Shown here: in pieces, positions 1 through 7,906 of the stretch
Position numbering within the stretch: position 1 is the first letter of the stretch
Layout of the letters: each line of letters begins with the position of its first letter
Origin: Streptomyces sp. NBC_00582
GTDB lineage: Bacteria; Actinomycetota; Actinomycetes; Streptomycetales; Streptomycetaceae
DNA length: 64,000 nt
NCBI RefSeq assembly: GCF_036345155.1
Contig: NZ_CP107773.1
Span: 62,001 to 126,000, forward strand
Direction of reading: 5' to 3'
Notes under the pieces: generated by a model
What the model was told of the DNA's origin: nothing
The model's input: only the letters and a program-made list of their open reading frames with translations
Databases searched by the model: none
Program-made: the position numbers and the translations under genes

Positions 1-3
1 GCA

Positions 4-561
4 GTGAGCACCGCAGTCATATCAAACTCGATCACCCACCCCGACGTTGTCGCCGCTCTCGAAGCCGGGATGGAGATGGCCTCCGACGAGTCGGGCCGCC
101 CTGTCACCGCCGAGCGTTTCACCTGGGCCATGGCCGCCGCCCTGACCTATCTCGACAGCACCGGAGCCCCGTGGGCGGATGTGTACGCGCGGCACATCGA
201 GATCGCGGCCACGCAGGCCCCCGACAGGGGCGAGGACGTCGAGGACACTTCGGATCTGTACGCGGGCATGCACTACAGCCGCGAACAGGTCTCGGCCGCC
301 GTGAACGCGGGGGTCGACGCCGCTGCCCGGACGATCCGCGAGCAGCACGCGGACGACATCGACAACCTGGTGGTGAACGCTGTCCTGACACTTCTGGATG
401 ACCCCGAGGCCTCGTTCGACGCCGTCGTGGCCCGGTGCTACGGCATCGAGGCCGACGCCGTCAGCGGCTGGCTCTCGGACGTCCCGGCCGACAGCGACGC
501 CGAACTCAATGCCCAACAGGTGGCCCTGATCGACGCGTACCTTCGCTCCGTCGGCCTCTGA
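4..561 (+). CDS. hypothetical protein, 185 aa
   Basis: I do not recognise this family. The GTG at 4 is the first possible start, but the true start could lie left of the window because only three bases precede it. The protein is acidic and mostly helical by composition, with no signal peptide, membrane segment or cysteine cluster. Two halves look loosely alike: each has an AALxAG or VNAGVDAA stretch followed by a helix ending in LTYLD or LTLLDD, so an internal duplication of a helical unit is possible. The next gene on the same strand starts 70 bases downstream. Third-position GC is high, as in genuine Streptomyces genes. Confidence 0.7.
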   Translation: MSTAVISNSITHPDVVAALEAGMEMASDESGRPVTAERFTWAMAAALTYLDSTGAPWADVYARHIEIAATQAPDRGEDVEDTSDLYAGMHYSREQVSAAVNAGVDAAARTIREQHADDIDNLVVNAVLTLLDDPEASFDAVVARCYGIEADAVSGWLSDVPADSDAELNAQQVALIDAYLRSVGL

Positions 562-630
562 CCACTCCGTATGTCCCCGGGGCCGGACGCCACACAGCCC
601 GCGCGGCCCCCACGAAGGAAGGATCATCCC

Positions 631-870
631 GTGTCCGTACTCCTGATCGGCCGCTGGGACGCCGAAACCCTCGAGATCGAGGAGTCCCACACCGTCGGCG
701 ACGGAGACCAGGAAGCGATCGACGCCCTGCTCAGCGAGCGCTCCGGCAGCTGGTGGGCGTGCGAATACCTGGTCGACCGTCACAGCGACGCCGTACAGCG
801 CGCGCACGAGGAACTGGCTTCTGGCCAGCTCTTGGTCGACGAAGCCGAGGGTTTCGAGCCCGCGCCGTGA
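631..870 (+). CDS. hypothetical small protein, 79 aa
   Basis: Small acidic protein of unknown function. The GTG at 631 is chosen over an in-frame ATG at 571 because a good ribosome binding site (GAAGGAAGGA) ends about 8 bases before 631 and nothing suitable precedes 571. The product starts VSVLLIGRWDAETLEIEESH and contains a WWACEYLV stretch, suggesting a small folded domain. It has no signal peptide or membrane segment. It follows the gene at 4-561 in the same direction and may be co-transcribed with it. Confidence 0.65.
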   Translation: MSVLLIGRWDAETLEIEESHTVGDGDQEAIDALLSERSGSWWACEYLVDRHSDAVQRAHEELASGQLLVDEAEGFEPAP

Positions 871-970
871 CCGCCACCCGTTGGAACCGCACGGCAGCGC
901 ACCCGCCCCGCTCGGTAGGGCGGGCAAGCAGCTGACACCGTCCTCCTTCCCCAAAGTTGTCTCCCCTCCC

Positions 971-1449
971 GTGATCACCTTGAAGTTCCCCTGGATGAAG
1001 CCCTGGCCGTTGCCGGCCACGCGATGTTCGCCCCGAACGGCAGCCACATCCCCACATCCGACCAGGCCGAGACCAGCCAGACTGTCTGTGCCTCCCTGTG
1101 GTGGGTCAAGGACGACGGCACCTACCTCATGTCCAACGCCCTACAAGAAGGGCAAGGACCCGGGCATCGCGTTCGCCGAGGGCTACGGGCCGGGCACCGC
1201 TGCGCGCGGCATCCTCGGCGGCGAAGACCGTGTCGTCGCCGTCTTCGCTGTGCACGATCCGCATTCCCGCGAGTGCCTGCACTCTCAGCTCATCCATGCG
1301 CGCCGCGACGGACACACCGTGCTCTTCCTGGAGACGGACGGCAACACCGTAGTCATGAGCACCGGCCGCTGGCCTCGCCCCGGTTCTGGTCAGAAGCCGG
1401 CGGCCTGCATGGCACGCCCTCGCGGGGCAACACGGTCGCGCAGAGCTGA
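971..1449 (+). pseudogene. DUF3085-like protein, broken by two compensating frameshifts
   Basis: The reading starts in one frame (VITLKFP from 971), continues one frame back (LDEALAVAGHAMFAPNG, then SLWWVKDDGTYLMSN, about 986-1140), and returns to the first frame (YKKGKDPGIAFAEGYG to about 1370). The LWWVxDDGxYLMSN core and the preceding helix resemble DUF3085 proteins of actinomycete plasmids; that assignment is from memory of the family. Each switch lies at a short C run (TTCCCCTGG near 986, GCCCTAC near 1140): a one-base loss followed by a one-base gain. The C-terminus is unclear. It is either a decayed gene or a pair of homopolymer sequencing errors. Confidence 0.6.
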
Positions 1450-1607
1450 ACTGGTCACTATCCCGTGCCGGACGCCGACGGGCCCCTGGCCGGTCAGCCC
1501 AGGACCGGGCGGCGGTGGGAAGAGCGGGTGCTTCCCAGGGTGTTCCTGGGAGTCGACGGCTCCTGCGGATCCCAGCCGCCAGGCGTCGATCACGGGCGCC
1601 GTCTTGA

Positions 1608-1907
1608 TCAGCGTGAACGGAAGGGGCTGCGGAGCCAGCTGCCGTCCGCCGTGGTGGGCGGGGCCGTGGATTTCGCGGCGACCGGCTCGGTCGCGGGCTC
1701 GCTGAACGGGGTGGAGCTCGGTCTCGGAGAGTGCGCCAAGCTGCGGGGCTGCGGCGAAACGGCGTGGGAGAAGCGCGGCTTCAGGGTGTCCGGCGGAGTG
1801 CGGGGGACCGGGCGGTGCGGCCGCGGAGGGCGGACGGGCCCGCCGCCGGTGATGTTCCGGTAGCGCGGCGGTACGGCAGGGCGCCGGGGTGGAGAAATGG
1901 TGGTCAT
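1608..1907 (-). CDS. possible Pro/Arg-rich small protein, 99 aa
   Basis: Possible last gene of the cassette. The ATG at 1907 lies 8 bases after the stop of the TPR-like gene, and an AGGA motif overlaps that stop codon at suitable spacing. The product (MTTISPPRRPAVPPRYRNIT and on) is rich in Pro, Arg and Ser, with no recognisable domain. Low-complexity composition of this kind also arises from out-of-frame reading of GC-rich DNA, so the support is position and ribosome binding site only. Confidence 0.3.
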   Translation of the reverse strand: MTTISPPRRPAVPPRYRNITGGGPVRPPRPHRPVPRTPPDTLKPRFSHAVSPQPRSLAHSPRPSSTPFSEPATEPVAAKSTAPPTTADGSWLRSPFRSR

Positions 1908-1915
1908 GTGCAGTC

Positions 1916-2629
1916 CTAGGTGAGTCGGCGCAGCAGGGCGGTGAGGGCGGCCTGGTCGTTGGGGGTGATGCGGACCAGGGCGTGGGCGACGGCGAAGCCA
2001 GGCCCGCCGGGGCGGGTGTCGCGGTCGGAGTGGATCCAGGCGGCGACCGCGTTCGCGAGGCTGTGACGAATCTGTGCCCGAGGACCGCCCAGCCGGTGGA
2101 TCGCGATGGCGGCCTCGGTGCACAAGGCGGCCCCGGTGGCGTGGTCCTGGGCCATCAGGGCGAAGTGCGCCTGCAGTTCGACCCCCATCGCCGTGTAGGG
2201 GTGGTCGCGGCCGTGCTGAGCGACGAGGTGCTGGGTGGCGCGGTGAGCGGCGTGCTGCGCGGCATGCCACTGTCCAGCGCGTTGGGCTGCTCGCACGCTG
2301 TCCAGGAGCCGGGTGTCCTCCGGAATGCCCTGGCCCCATATCGGGTCGGGGGCCGTGTCGTCTGCGGCGGCCGGTACCCGTGCGGGGTGGATGGTGCCGT
2401 CGGCGGCGATCTGGTGCTGCTCGACGCGTCCGTCGGCGTGTCCGATGCTGAGCCTGATCGGCCGGCGCCTGTGCCCGGCTGCGGTGCGTAGAGGGGCGCA
2501 CACTCGCTCGATGAGGACCTCGGGCGGTTCGGGCCCTTCCCGCAGAAGACCCTGGGTGTGGATGCTGCCGTTCGGGAGGATGATGATCGTCTCGTGTATG
2601 TCGGTGGTGAGTGACTGATCCAGGGGCAC
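1916..2629 (-). CDS. TPR-like helical protein, 237 aa
   Basis: Soluble protein of unknown function. The N-terminal half (about 1-95) looks like a beta-rich domain (ETIIILPNGSIHTQGLL). The C-terminal half (about 105-237) is made of helical repeats with TPR-like spacing, such as RAAQRAGQWHAAQHAAHRA and a following HALVRITPNDQAALTALL. Bacterial TPR-like domains often mediate protein contacts; no partner can be named. The GTG start at 2629 has a GGGAGA site upstream. It sits 41 bases after a lipoprotein gene on the same strand and is probably in the same transcript. Confidence 0.7.
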   Translation of the reverse strand: MPLDQSLTTDIHETIIILPNGSIHTQGLLREGPEPPEVLIERVCAPLRTAAGHRRRPIRLSIGHADGRVEQHQIAADGTIHPARVPAAADDTAPDPIWGQGIPEDTRLLDSVRAAQRAGQWHAAQHAAHRATQHLVAQHGRDHPYTAMGVELQAHFALMAQDHATGAALCTEAAIAIHRLGGPRAQIRHSLANAVAAWIHSDRDTRPGGPGFAVAHALVRITPNDQAALTALLRRLT

Positions 2630-2670
2630 CGCGGTCTCCCTCGGTCGTGGTGGGGTGGGCGGGCTCGAGG

Positions 2671-3672
2671 TCAGCGGGAGTCGACCATGGCGTAGCGGTA
2701 GTCGAGGATCTCCGGCTTGCCCTGGAGGGGGAGATGGACGACGGTCTCGCCCTGGAACTGGTCGGCGACGAGGGCGCGCGGCGTCCGGTTGTAGACGGAC
2801 TCGGTCTTGCCGGGGGTGATCTGGAGTCCGGAGTTCTTGACGAGGCTCTCTTGCTTGTGGGCCAGCGGTGCGATCACCAGGACGCCCGTGTCGGTGCGCA
2901 GCGTGTAGACCTTCTGGTGGAGGGGTGTGACCGGGAAGAAGTTCACCGTGGCCTGTGAGCCGAGGGTGTCGCCGCGTTCCTTGTAGGTCGTGAGGATGTT
3001 CTTCGCGCTGTCGTTCGTGTGGGACAGCTTGCTGCCGTCCTTCGTGCCTCCGGTGGCGAAGAGGTCTTCGACGGCGTCCGTGACGTTGGCGGGTGCGAGC
3101 AGGCCGACCGGGGAGTTCGCGTCGGCGGGCTCGGCCAGGCCGTCCTTGGTCGTCGGGGCGGGGAGGGCTCGTTGAGGGAAGAGGGAGATGACCTTCTTCC
3201 AGGTGTCGCCGGTGTCGGCGGACTTCTCGAAGACCATGACGGTGTGATTTTTGCCGGTGGTCGATGCTTCGGCCGCGAACCAGTTGCCCGTGGCGGGGAT
3301 CAGGAAGGAGCGCTGGGTGAAGGTGAAGGGCTCGCCGGCCTGCTTCTTGTCCTTGGCGCTTAGGGTGGCGAACTGCTCGTAATCGGCTTTGCTGCGGGCA
3401 TACAGCTGCCCGGCTTCCACGGTGGCCAGGAGCTTGGCGTCGCGGGTCGCGTTCGCACGGTTGTTCACATCCTGGTAGGTGTCGAGGATCATGTCAGCCT
3501 CGGCGCGGGTCACCACGCCGCGAGGAGGCGCACTGGTGGGTGGTGCGCTGGTCGGGCCGTCGTGTGCGGGCTTGCCGTCGTTGGTGCAGCCGCTCAGCAC
3601 CGCGGCCGTGACGACAGTCAGCAGGCACAAGGCGCGCAGGGGGCGACGGTGCGGGAGGGATGTGCTGCTCAT
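2671..3672 (-). CDS. lipoprotein, 333 aa
   Basis: Predicted membrane-anchored lipoprotein. The signal peptide (MSSTSLPHRRPLRALCLL) ends in a lipobox, LSGC, followed by a Pro/Ser/Thr linker (TSAPPTSAPP) and a soluble domain of about 270 residues exposed outside the cell. The ATG at 3672 is preferred over one 39 bases upstream because AAAGGA lies just before it. The domain has repeated Trp/Phe-containing strands (GNWFAAEAST, HTVMVFEKSADTGDTWKKV), reminiscent of large actinomycete lipoproteins of the DUF8094 kind; that match is tentative. It lies between a possible small ORF and the TPR-like gene in a one-direction cassette. Confidence 0.8.
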   Translation of the reverse strand: MSSTSLPHRRPLRALCLLTVVTAAVLSGCTNDGKPAHDGPTSAPPTSAPPRGVVTRAEADMILDTYQDVNNRANATRDAKLLATVEAGQLYARSKADYEQFATLSAKDKKQAGEPFTFTQRSFLIPATGNWFAAEASTTGKNHTVMVFEKSADTGDTWKKVISLFPQRALPAPTTKDGLAEPADANSPVGLLAPANVTDAVEDLFATGGTKDGSKLSHTNDSAKNILTTYKERGDTLGSQATVNFFPVTPLHQKVYTLRTDTGVLVIAPLAHKQESLVKNSGLQITPGKTESVYNRTPRALVADQFQGETVVHLPLQGKPEILDYRYAMVDSR

Positions 3673-3674
3673 GC

Positions 3675-3896
3675 TCAAAGGTCCTTTCGTGGGTGCGGGG
3701 GCTGGGGGCATGACGGAGGCTGTTCGCTGCGGGATGCCTCGCGCGCGAGGCGGCAGGACCAGTCCTCGGACCCCCTGGTCGGCCCGAGGCCGTCATGCGG
3801 GTGAAGATCGGCGGCCCAGCCCGGAGGCCCGGAGGAGAGGTCAGCGCGCCTGGGCTGTTGGCTGGCCCGGCCGGCCTTCGTGCTCTTCGTCTCCAC
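3675..3896 (-). CDS. possible small protein, 73 aa
   Basis: Possible small gene filling the gap between the zinc-ribbon membrane protein gene and the lipoprotein gene. Its GTG start is preceded by GGAG about 9 bases upstream, and its TGA ends only two bases before the lipoprotein ATG, whose own ribosome binding site lies inside this ORF. The product (VETKSTKAGRASQQPRRADL and on) is Pro/Ser/Arg rich with no motif. If it is not coding, this 300-base stretch is simply the leader of the lipoprotein gene. Confidence 0.3.
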   Translation of the reverse strand: METKSTKAGRASQQPRRADLSSGPPGWAADLHPHDGLGPTRGSEDWSCRLAREASRSEQPPSCPQPPHPRKDL

Positions 3897-3975
3897 GGTG
3901 CGGTTCTCCTTGTTGTGGCGGAGTGGAGAGGGCGTCTCGTCTTCTCGTCGGGCGAGGCCGGCCCGGTGGCCGTGT

Positions 3976-4521
3976 TCATGCGGCCGAGGTGATCACGTGG
4001 GTGAGCACAGTGGCGGCCCAGATCAGCGGGACGAGGGCTACGTACGCCAGCGGACGGTGCAGGACGGGCTTCCCGAGCGGAAGTTGACGCGTGCCGGGTA
4101 CGGGGATGGCGGGCTGGAGTCGGCGCAACTTGCGGTAGGCGCCCCAGTTGGACAGCAGGGCGAAGGGGGTTCCGACGATCAGGGAACCGACGCCCCACCA
4201 GCCCTGCCAGAGAGTCTTGGTGGTCAGCTCTCGCACCAGGGCGACTCCGCAGATGGCGCAGAACGGACCGTCTACCTTGTGCCATCGCATGAGGACGATG
4301 AAGCCTTGGTGGGCGCGAATCGCGCACGAGGCCACGGGGGCGACGCGGCACACCCGGCATCCGATCGGGGGCATCGGCGCGAACGCCGGTTCAGCTGACG
4401 GGACTCCGGTGCCTGCGCCCTGCGGCGCCTGATGGGCGCGATACCAGGCTGGCATCTCGTAGTCGAGGGTGAATTCGGATTCCGGGCCGGAGTGGTGGCC
4501 TGGTTGGGGTGGCGTGGTCAT
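3976..4521 (-). CDS. zinc-ribbon membrane protein, 181 aa
   Basis: Small integral membrane protein with a cysteine-pair zinc site. Residues 1-55 are polar. GCRVC and FCAIC (about residues 63-100) form a four-cysteine zinc-ribbon-like pair. Two hydrophobic segments follow: one around TLWQGWWGVGSLIVGTPFAL, the other at the C-terminus (LAYVALVPLIWAATVL). The ATG at 4521 overlaps the stop of the preceding gene as ATGA, so translation is coupled. Related actinomycete proteins are annotated only as hypothetical membrane proteins. It probably acts with the neighbouring lipoproteins at the membrane; this is inference from gene order. Confidence 0.75.
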   Translation of the reverse strand: MTTPPQPGHHSGPESEFTLDYEMPAWYRAHQAPQGAGTGVPSAEPAFAPMPPIGCRVCRVAPVASCAIRAHQGFIVLMRWHKVDGPFCAICGVALVRELTTKTLWQGWWGVGSLIVGTPFALLSNWGAYRKLRRLQPAIPVPGTRQLPLGKPVLHRPLAYVALVPLIWAATVLTHVITSAA

Positions 4522-4904
4522 GAGAGGGGCTCCGGGACGGTTTCCGCGCTTGCCGCCTGGGGATGAAAGGCGGGCTCCCAGCCGGGAGCGCTGTGCCACG
4601 TGGTGTGGGCGATGCAGCGCAGAGCCCATCCCAGGGCGCTGATCTGCATGGTGAACAGGTCGTTGTCGGTACGGGCGGCCAGTTCGCGCTTGTTGTCCCA
4701 TTCCTCAAAGACATCGCCGACTCCGGCCGCCCACTTTCGTTCTTCGGTACAGCCGGTGGCATGCACGTGGGCCAGGCGCGCTCGGACGAACGCGGCGAGG
4801 CGGGCGTCGCGTGCCTGTTCCCAGGAGGGGTCCGGGCCTTGGCGGGTGAACCGCTCGAGGCCAGGGTCGGGGAGGCGGCCGGAGGACCGGTGGACGACGT
4901 TCAT
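4518..4904 (-). CDS. hypothetical protein, 128 aa
   Basis: Soluble, mostly helical protein of unknown family. The ATG at 4904 is chosen because it overlaps the stop of the tiny lipoprotein-like ORF (ATGA); an in-frame start 27 bases upstream would enlarge that overlap. Conserved-looking features are ARLAHVHATGCTEERKWAAG and an aromatic-rich tail (ALGWALRCIAHTTWHSAPGW). There is no signal peptide. Both its start and its stop are overlapped by neighbours by four bases, which ties it tightly to the membrane protein and the peptide as one translation unit. Confidence 0.7.
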   Translation of the reverse strand: MNVVHRSSGRLPDPGLERFTRQGPDPSWEQARDARLAAFVRARLAHVHATGCTEERKWAAGVGDVFEEWDNKRELAARTDNDLFTMQISALGWALRCIAHTTWHSAPGWEPAFHPQAASAETVPEPLS

Positions 4905-5002
4905 CGCGAGTCTCCGCAGGCGGTGAGGCAAAACGCCGCCGCTGCGCCGAGGGCGGCGGCACCATTGCGCGTGCGGCGTGGGAACGGGTGGGGAGAAGGC
5001 AT
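4901..5002 (-). CDS. 33-residue lipoprotein-like peptide
   Basis: Very small gene. The ATG at 5002 has AGGAGT at good spacing and its stop overlaps the next start (ATGA). The product, MPSPHPFPRRTRNGAAALGA followed by AAAFCLTACGDSR, is a complete lipoprotein signal sequence with a lipobox (LTAC) and only three residues after the cysteine. If processed, the mature product would be a lipidated tetrapeptide, so the released signal peptide or the lipid anchor itself may be the functional part. Alternatively it is a leader ORF that couples translation of the gene behind it. Confidence 0.6.
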   Translation of the reverse strand: MPSPHPFPRRTRNGAAALGAAAAFCLTACGDSR

Positions 5003-5135
5003 CGGGATCACTCCTGGTGGAATCGAGAAGGGCAAAGGGGTGCTGCGCGCGGGCGGGGCACTGCGTTGTGGGGGCGGCAGTCGAGCGGGACGCATCCGCT
5101 TCGCGGTGTGCGTTGACGAGGCGCCCGGCGATCGG

Positions 5136-5762
5136 TCAGCTCTTCACAGGCCACTGCAGCGGCTTGTTGTAGAAGCCCTGGGTGAGCTCGACCGCGGCGG
5201 CCTTCTGGGTCTGCGGGATGAGGAAGGCGGTGCAGACTCTCTTGGACTGGCCGGCTGCGAGCTTCGTGTCGGAGTCGAAAGGCGGGCAGCTGGGCCACTT
5301 CGCTTGGCCGAGCAGCACGATGAGGGCGCGGGTGCGCTGGCCTGAGTCCGTCCGGACTACCAGATCGTCATCCATGTCGCTGAGCGACATCGGCTTGCCG
5401 CTCTTGTGGGTGAGCGTCACCCAGACGTAGACGGGCACCTGCGCGCCGTCTTCCTTGTCCTGCTCAAGCCCTGAGTGGTCGAAGTCGTCCTTGGTGCCGG
5501 TAACGACTTTGGTGGGCGTGACCGTGTACGCGGCGCCTCGGGAGGCCCGCATCTGGCTCTCCTGGACCGGGCTGGCTTCGCCCAGACGGAACGTCGATTT
5601 CTCCTGGTCCGCACTCGTCGTGGAGGAGGAGCTCTTGTTGTGGCCGGCCGCGCCGGTGTCCGAGCCGGTGCTGCAGGCGGTGAGAGTGATCGCTGTGGCG
5701 ACGCCCATGGCGAGCATGGTCAGGTGGCGCAGGTCCGTGGTCGGGAGCGTGGGACGGGACAT
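5136..5762 (-). CDS. lipoprotein, 208 aa
   Basis: Membrane-anchored lipoprotein. The signal peptide ends in the lipobox LTAC at about residues 27-30, followed by a Ser/Thr/Gly linker and a beta-rich domain of about 140 residues (VYVWVTLTHKSGKPMSLSDM, DDLVVRTDSGQRTRALIVL) that resembles telokin-like DUF4352 extracytoplasmic domains. Two cysteines in the domain (SCPPF, RVCTAF) could form a disulfide. The start at 5762 is preceded by GAGGAGGAAT. It begins 42 bases after trpA ends, so it may be the tail of the biosynthetic operon or the head of the lipoprotein cassette. Confidence 0.8.
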   Translation of the reverse strand: MSRPTLPTTDLRHLTMLAMGVATAITLTACSTGSDTGAAGHNKSSSSTTSADQEKSTFRLGEASPVQESQMRASRGAAYTVTPTKVVTGTKDDFDHSGLEQDKEDGAQVPVYVWVTLTHKSGKPMSLSDMDDDLVVRTDSGQRTRALIVLLGQAKWPSCPPFDSDTKLAAGQSKRVCTAFLIPQTQKAAAVELTQGFYNKPLQWPVKS

Positions 5763-5804
5763 GGTGGCGTATTCCTCCTCGTGGAAGGGGTGGGGGTCTG
5801 CTGG

Positions 5805-6641
5805 TCAGGCTGCGCAGTGCCGGAAGCGGCGTACTCCGGCGGCGAAGTCGCGGGCGATCTCGGCGGCTGCGGTCGCGGGTGCGTCGGGTTGGTCTCTCAT
5901 GCGGCGGATCACAGCCGAGCCGATGACCACGGCGTTCGCGTACTCCGAGACGACTGCGGCTTGCTCTGGCGTGCTCACACCGATGCCGACCGCGACGGGC
6001 AGGCGGGTCGCGGTGCGCAGGTGGTGGACCAATTGCGGCAGGCTGGGGTTGAGCGGGCGTTGGGAGCCCGTGAGGCCGGGGGTCGCCGGCGCGTAGACCA
6101 TGCCGCTGTGCGACGCGCCGATCGCTGCGAGTTGAGCGGCGGAGGCGTGAGACGGAATGAGAGGGACGGTGTGCAAGCCCGCCGCGGCCGCCGCCGCTCT
6201 CCACGCGGGAGCGGCTGGTGGGGGAAGGTCAGGGACGAGCACGCCCGACCCGCCCGCGGCGGCCAACTGGTTCACGAAGGCCTCAATGCCGTACTGCGCG
6301 ATCGGTGCCCAGTACGACATGACCAGCAGCGCGGTCGAGGTAGACGCGGTCAGTGCGGACGTGGCGGTGAAGACGTCGTGCATCTCGAAGCCGGCGGCCA
6401 GCGCCTGGGCGGAGGCTTCTCGGATCACGGGGCCGTCCATGACCGGGTCCGTGTGCGGGATGCCGATCTCCAGGACGTCGGCGGACTGGGCCATCAAGTG
6501 CAAGGTGTCCAGGCTGACTGTGCGTGTGGGATAGCCGAGTGGCAGGTACAGGCCGAGCGCAGCCCGGGCTTCGGTGTGGCTGGCAGCGAGGGCGCGGTCG
6601 AGGCGGGCAGCGGGCGGCCAGGACGGTGTGGAGTTGCTCAT
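5805..6641 (-). CDS. trpA: tryptophan synthase alpha chain (stand-alone)
   Basis: TrpA splits indole-3-glycerol phosphate into indole and glyceraldehyde 3-phosphate on a TIM barrel. At 278 aa the length fits the family. The catalytic Glu and Asp lie in LEIGIPHTDPVMDGPVI (equivalents of Glu49 and Asp60 of the Salmonella enzyme), and the phosphate-binding loops PATPGLTG, VGIGVSTPEQA and VIGSAVIR are present. The ATG at 6641 overlaps the stop of the MFS gene (ATGA). No trpB, trpC or trpD is nearby, so a housekeeping role is unlikely. Known stand-alone relatives such as plant BX1 release free indole for specialised metabolism; a similar role here is inference. Confidence 0.9.
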   Translation of the reverse strand: MSNSTPSWPPAARLDRALAASHTEARAALGLYLPLGYPTRTVSLDTLHLMAQSADVLEIGIPHTDPVMDGPVIREASAQALAAGFEMHDVFTATSALTASTSTALLVMSYWAPIAQYGIEAFVNQLAAAGGSGVLVPDLPPPAAPAWRAAAAAAGLHTVPLIPSHASAAQLAAIGASHSGMVYAPATPGLTGSQRPLNPSLPQLVHHLRTATRLPVAVGIGVSTPEQAAVVSEYANAVVIGSAVIRRMRDQPDAPATAAAEIARDFAAGVRRFRHCAA

Positions 6642-7906
6642 GACGGCCTCTCGGGCGACGGGCGACGGGAAGGGACGACTGCCGTGCACAGCGCGAGGCG
6701 CTGACAGACTGGGGCGGAGAGGACGAGGGCGAGCGTGGCCGTGGCTGCCGGGAGGGCCCACGGGCCCTCGAGCACACCGGCGGCCGCTGTGCCCAGGGCC
6801 TGGCCCAGCCCGAAGGCTGCGATGAGCCAGCCGTACGCCTCGACGAGGGTGCCGGGCGGGGCAAGCTCTGCGACCACCTGATACGCGCACGTCAACAGCG
6901 CCCCGAAGGCCATGCCGGGCAGCACCGTCAGCGCGAGCGCGGCGAACGGTGGCGGGTCGAGGCACAGCGGCACCCAGACGGCCGCGAATACTGCGGCGGT
7001 CAGCGCGAGTTGCCGACTGAGGGGAACAGGCAGCGGCAACGCGGTCCAGGCGGCGGTGCCCAGGAGGGCACCGACCGACACCCCGGCGGGCAGGACGCCC
7101 GCCAGCCACGAAGCGGCATGCCGTTCACTCGCGGCCAGGGCGGCCACCGACAGCGCGCCCAGCGTCCCGCCGACCGCGGTCAGGACCAGCAGCATCCACC
7201 GCATGCCGACCGAGCGCAGAGCACCGAGCGGTCCGCGACACACTGGCCCGGGTCGCCACCTGCGGGACGGAGCCGACGCCGCGACGGCGAGAGCCCCTCC
7301 CAGCCCAAGGCCGGCGGCCACGGCGAAGGTGATGCCGGGCGGTGCCACTGCCGCGAGAGCGGCGGCGGTGAGAGGGCCGGCGACGTAGACCAGTTCCTGA
7401 CTTCCGCAGTCGATGGCCAACGCCGCACGCAGGTGCCGCGGGGTGGGGGTGAGAGCGGGCCACAGTGCCCTCAGAACCCCCTCCATCGGCGGGGCCGTTG
7501 CTCCCGCGACGGCGACGGCGACGGCTGCAATCAGCAGGTCTACTGTTCCGGCGGCCGCAAGGACGAGGAGTGCGGCCGCCGACGTGATAGCGCCAGCCAG
7601 GAGAGTGCGGGTCTGTCCCCGCCGGTCGACCAGGCGGCCGAGCAGTGGCTGCCCGACCGCTACCGCGAGCCCGTACAGGGAGGCGAGCGCGGCCCCAGCG
7701 CCGTATCCGTGACCGTTCGCCCGCGCGGCGATCAGCAGCGCGACCGGCGTCATGCCCAACGGCGCCCGGCTCACGAGCGTGGCGGCCAACAGCCGCGCGG
7801 CAAACGGCAGCCGCAGCACGGTGCCCCAGTGCACGGGTGGCTGTGGGGTGTGGTGAGTCGGCGTGGCTCGCACGAGGTGGTCGGGGGGCGTCTCGACCGC
7901 GCTCAT
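6638..7906 (-). CDS. MFS transporter, 422 aa
   Basis: Twelve-segment major facilitator, probably an exporter or uptake carrier for the cluster's product or a precursor. The loop 2-3 motif is GRLVDRRGQTRTLL, a variant of the family motif GxLaDrxGrrxxl. Hydrophobic segments run through the whole length. It is a paralogue of the MFS protein encoded at 9224-10450: both have LLGRLVDR(R/H)GQTR and PxxLRALW in the same places. Its start overlaps the stop of the 69-codon ORF (ATGA) and its stop overlaps the trpA start (ATGA), so three genes are translationally chained. Confidence 0.85.
   Translation of the reverse strand: MSAVETPPDHLVRATPTHHTPQPPVHWGTVLRLPFAARLLAATLVSRAPLGMTPVALLIAARANGHGYGAGAALASLYGLAVAVGQPLLGRLVDRRGQTRTLLAGAITSAAALLVLAAAGTVDLLIAAVAVAVAGATAPPMEGVLRALWPALTPTPRHLRAALAIDCGSQELVYVAGPLTAAALAAVAPPGITFAVAAGLGLGGALAVAASAPSRRWRPGPVCRGPLGALRSVGMRWMLLVLTAVGGTLGALSVAALAASERHAASWLAGVLPAGVSVGALLGTAAWTALPLPVPLSRQLALTAAVFAAVWVPLCLDPPPFAALALTVLPGMAFGALLTCAYQVVAELAPPGTLVEAYGWLIAAFGLGQALGTAAAGVLEGPWALPAATATLALVLSAPVCQRLALCTAVVPSRRPSPERPS

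Noticed and set aside
1465..1863. 132-codon open frame on + after the DUF3085-like gene
   Set aside because: Gly/Arg-rich composition, no ribosome site, and it overlaps a better-supported - strand frame; it behaves like a shadow.
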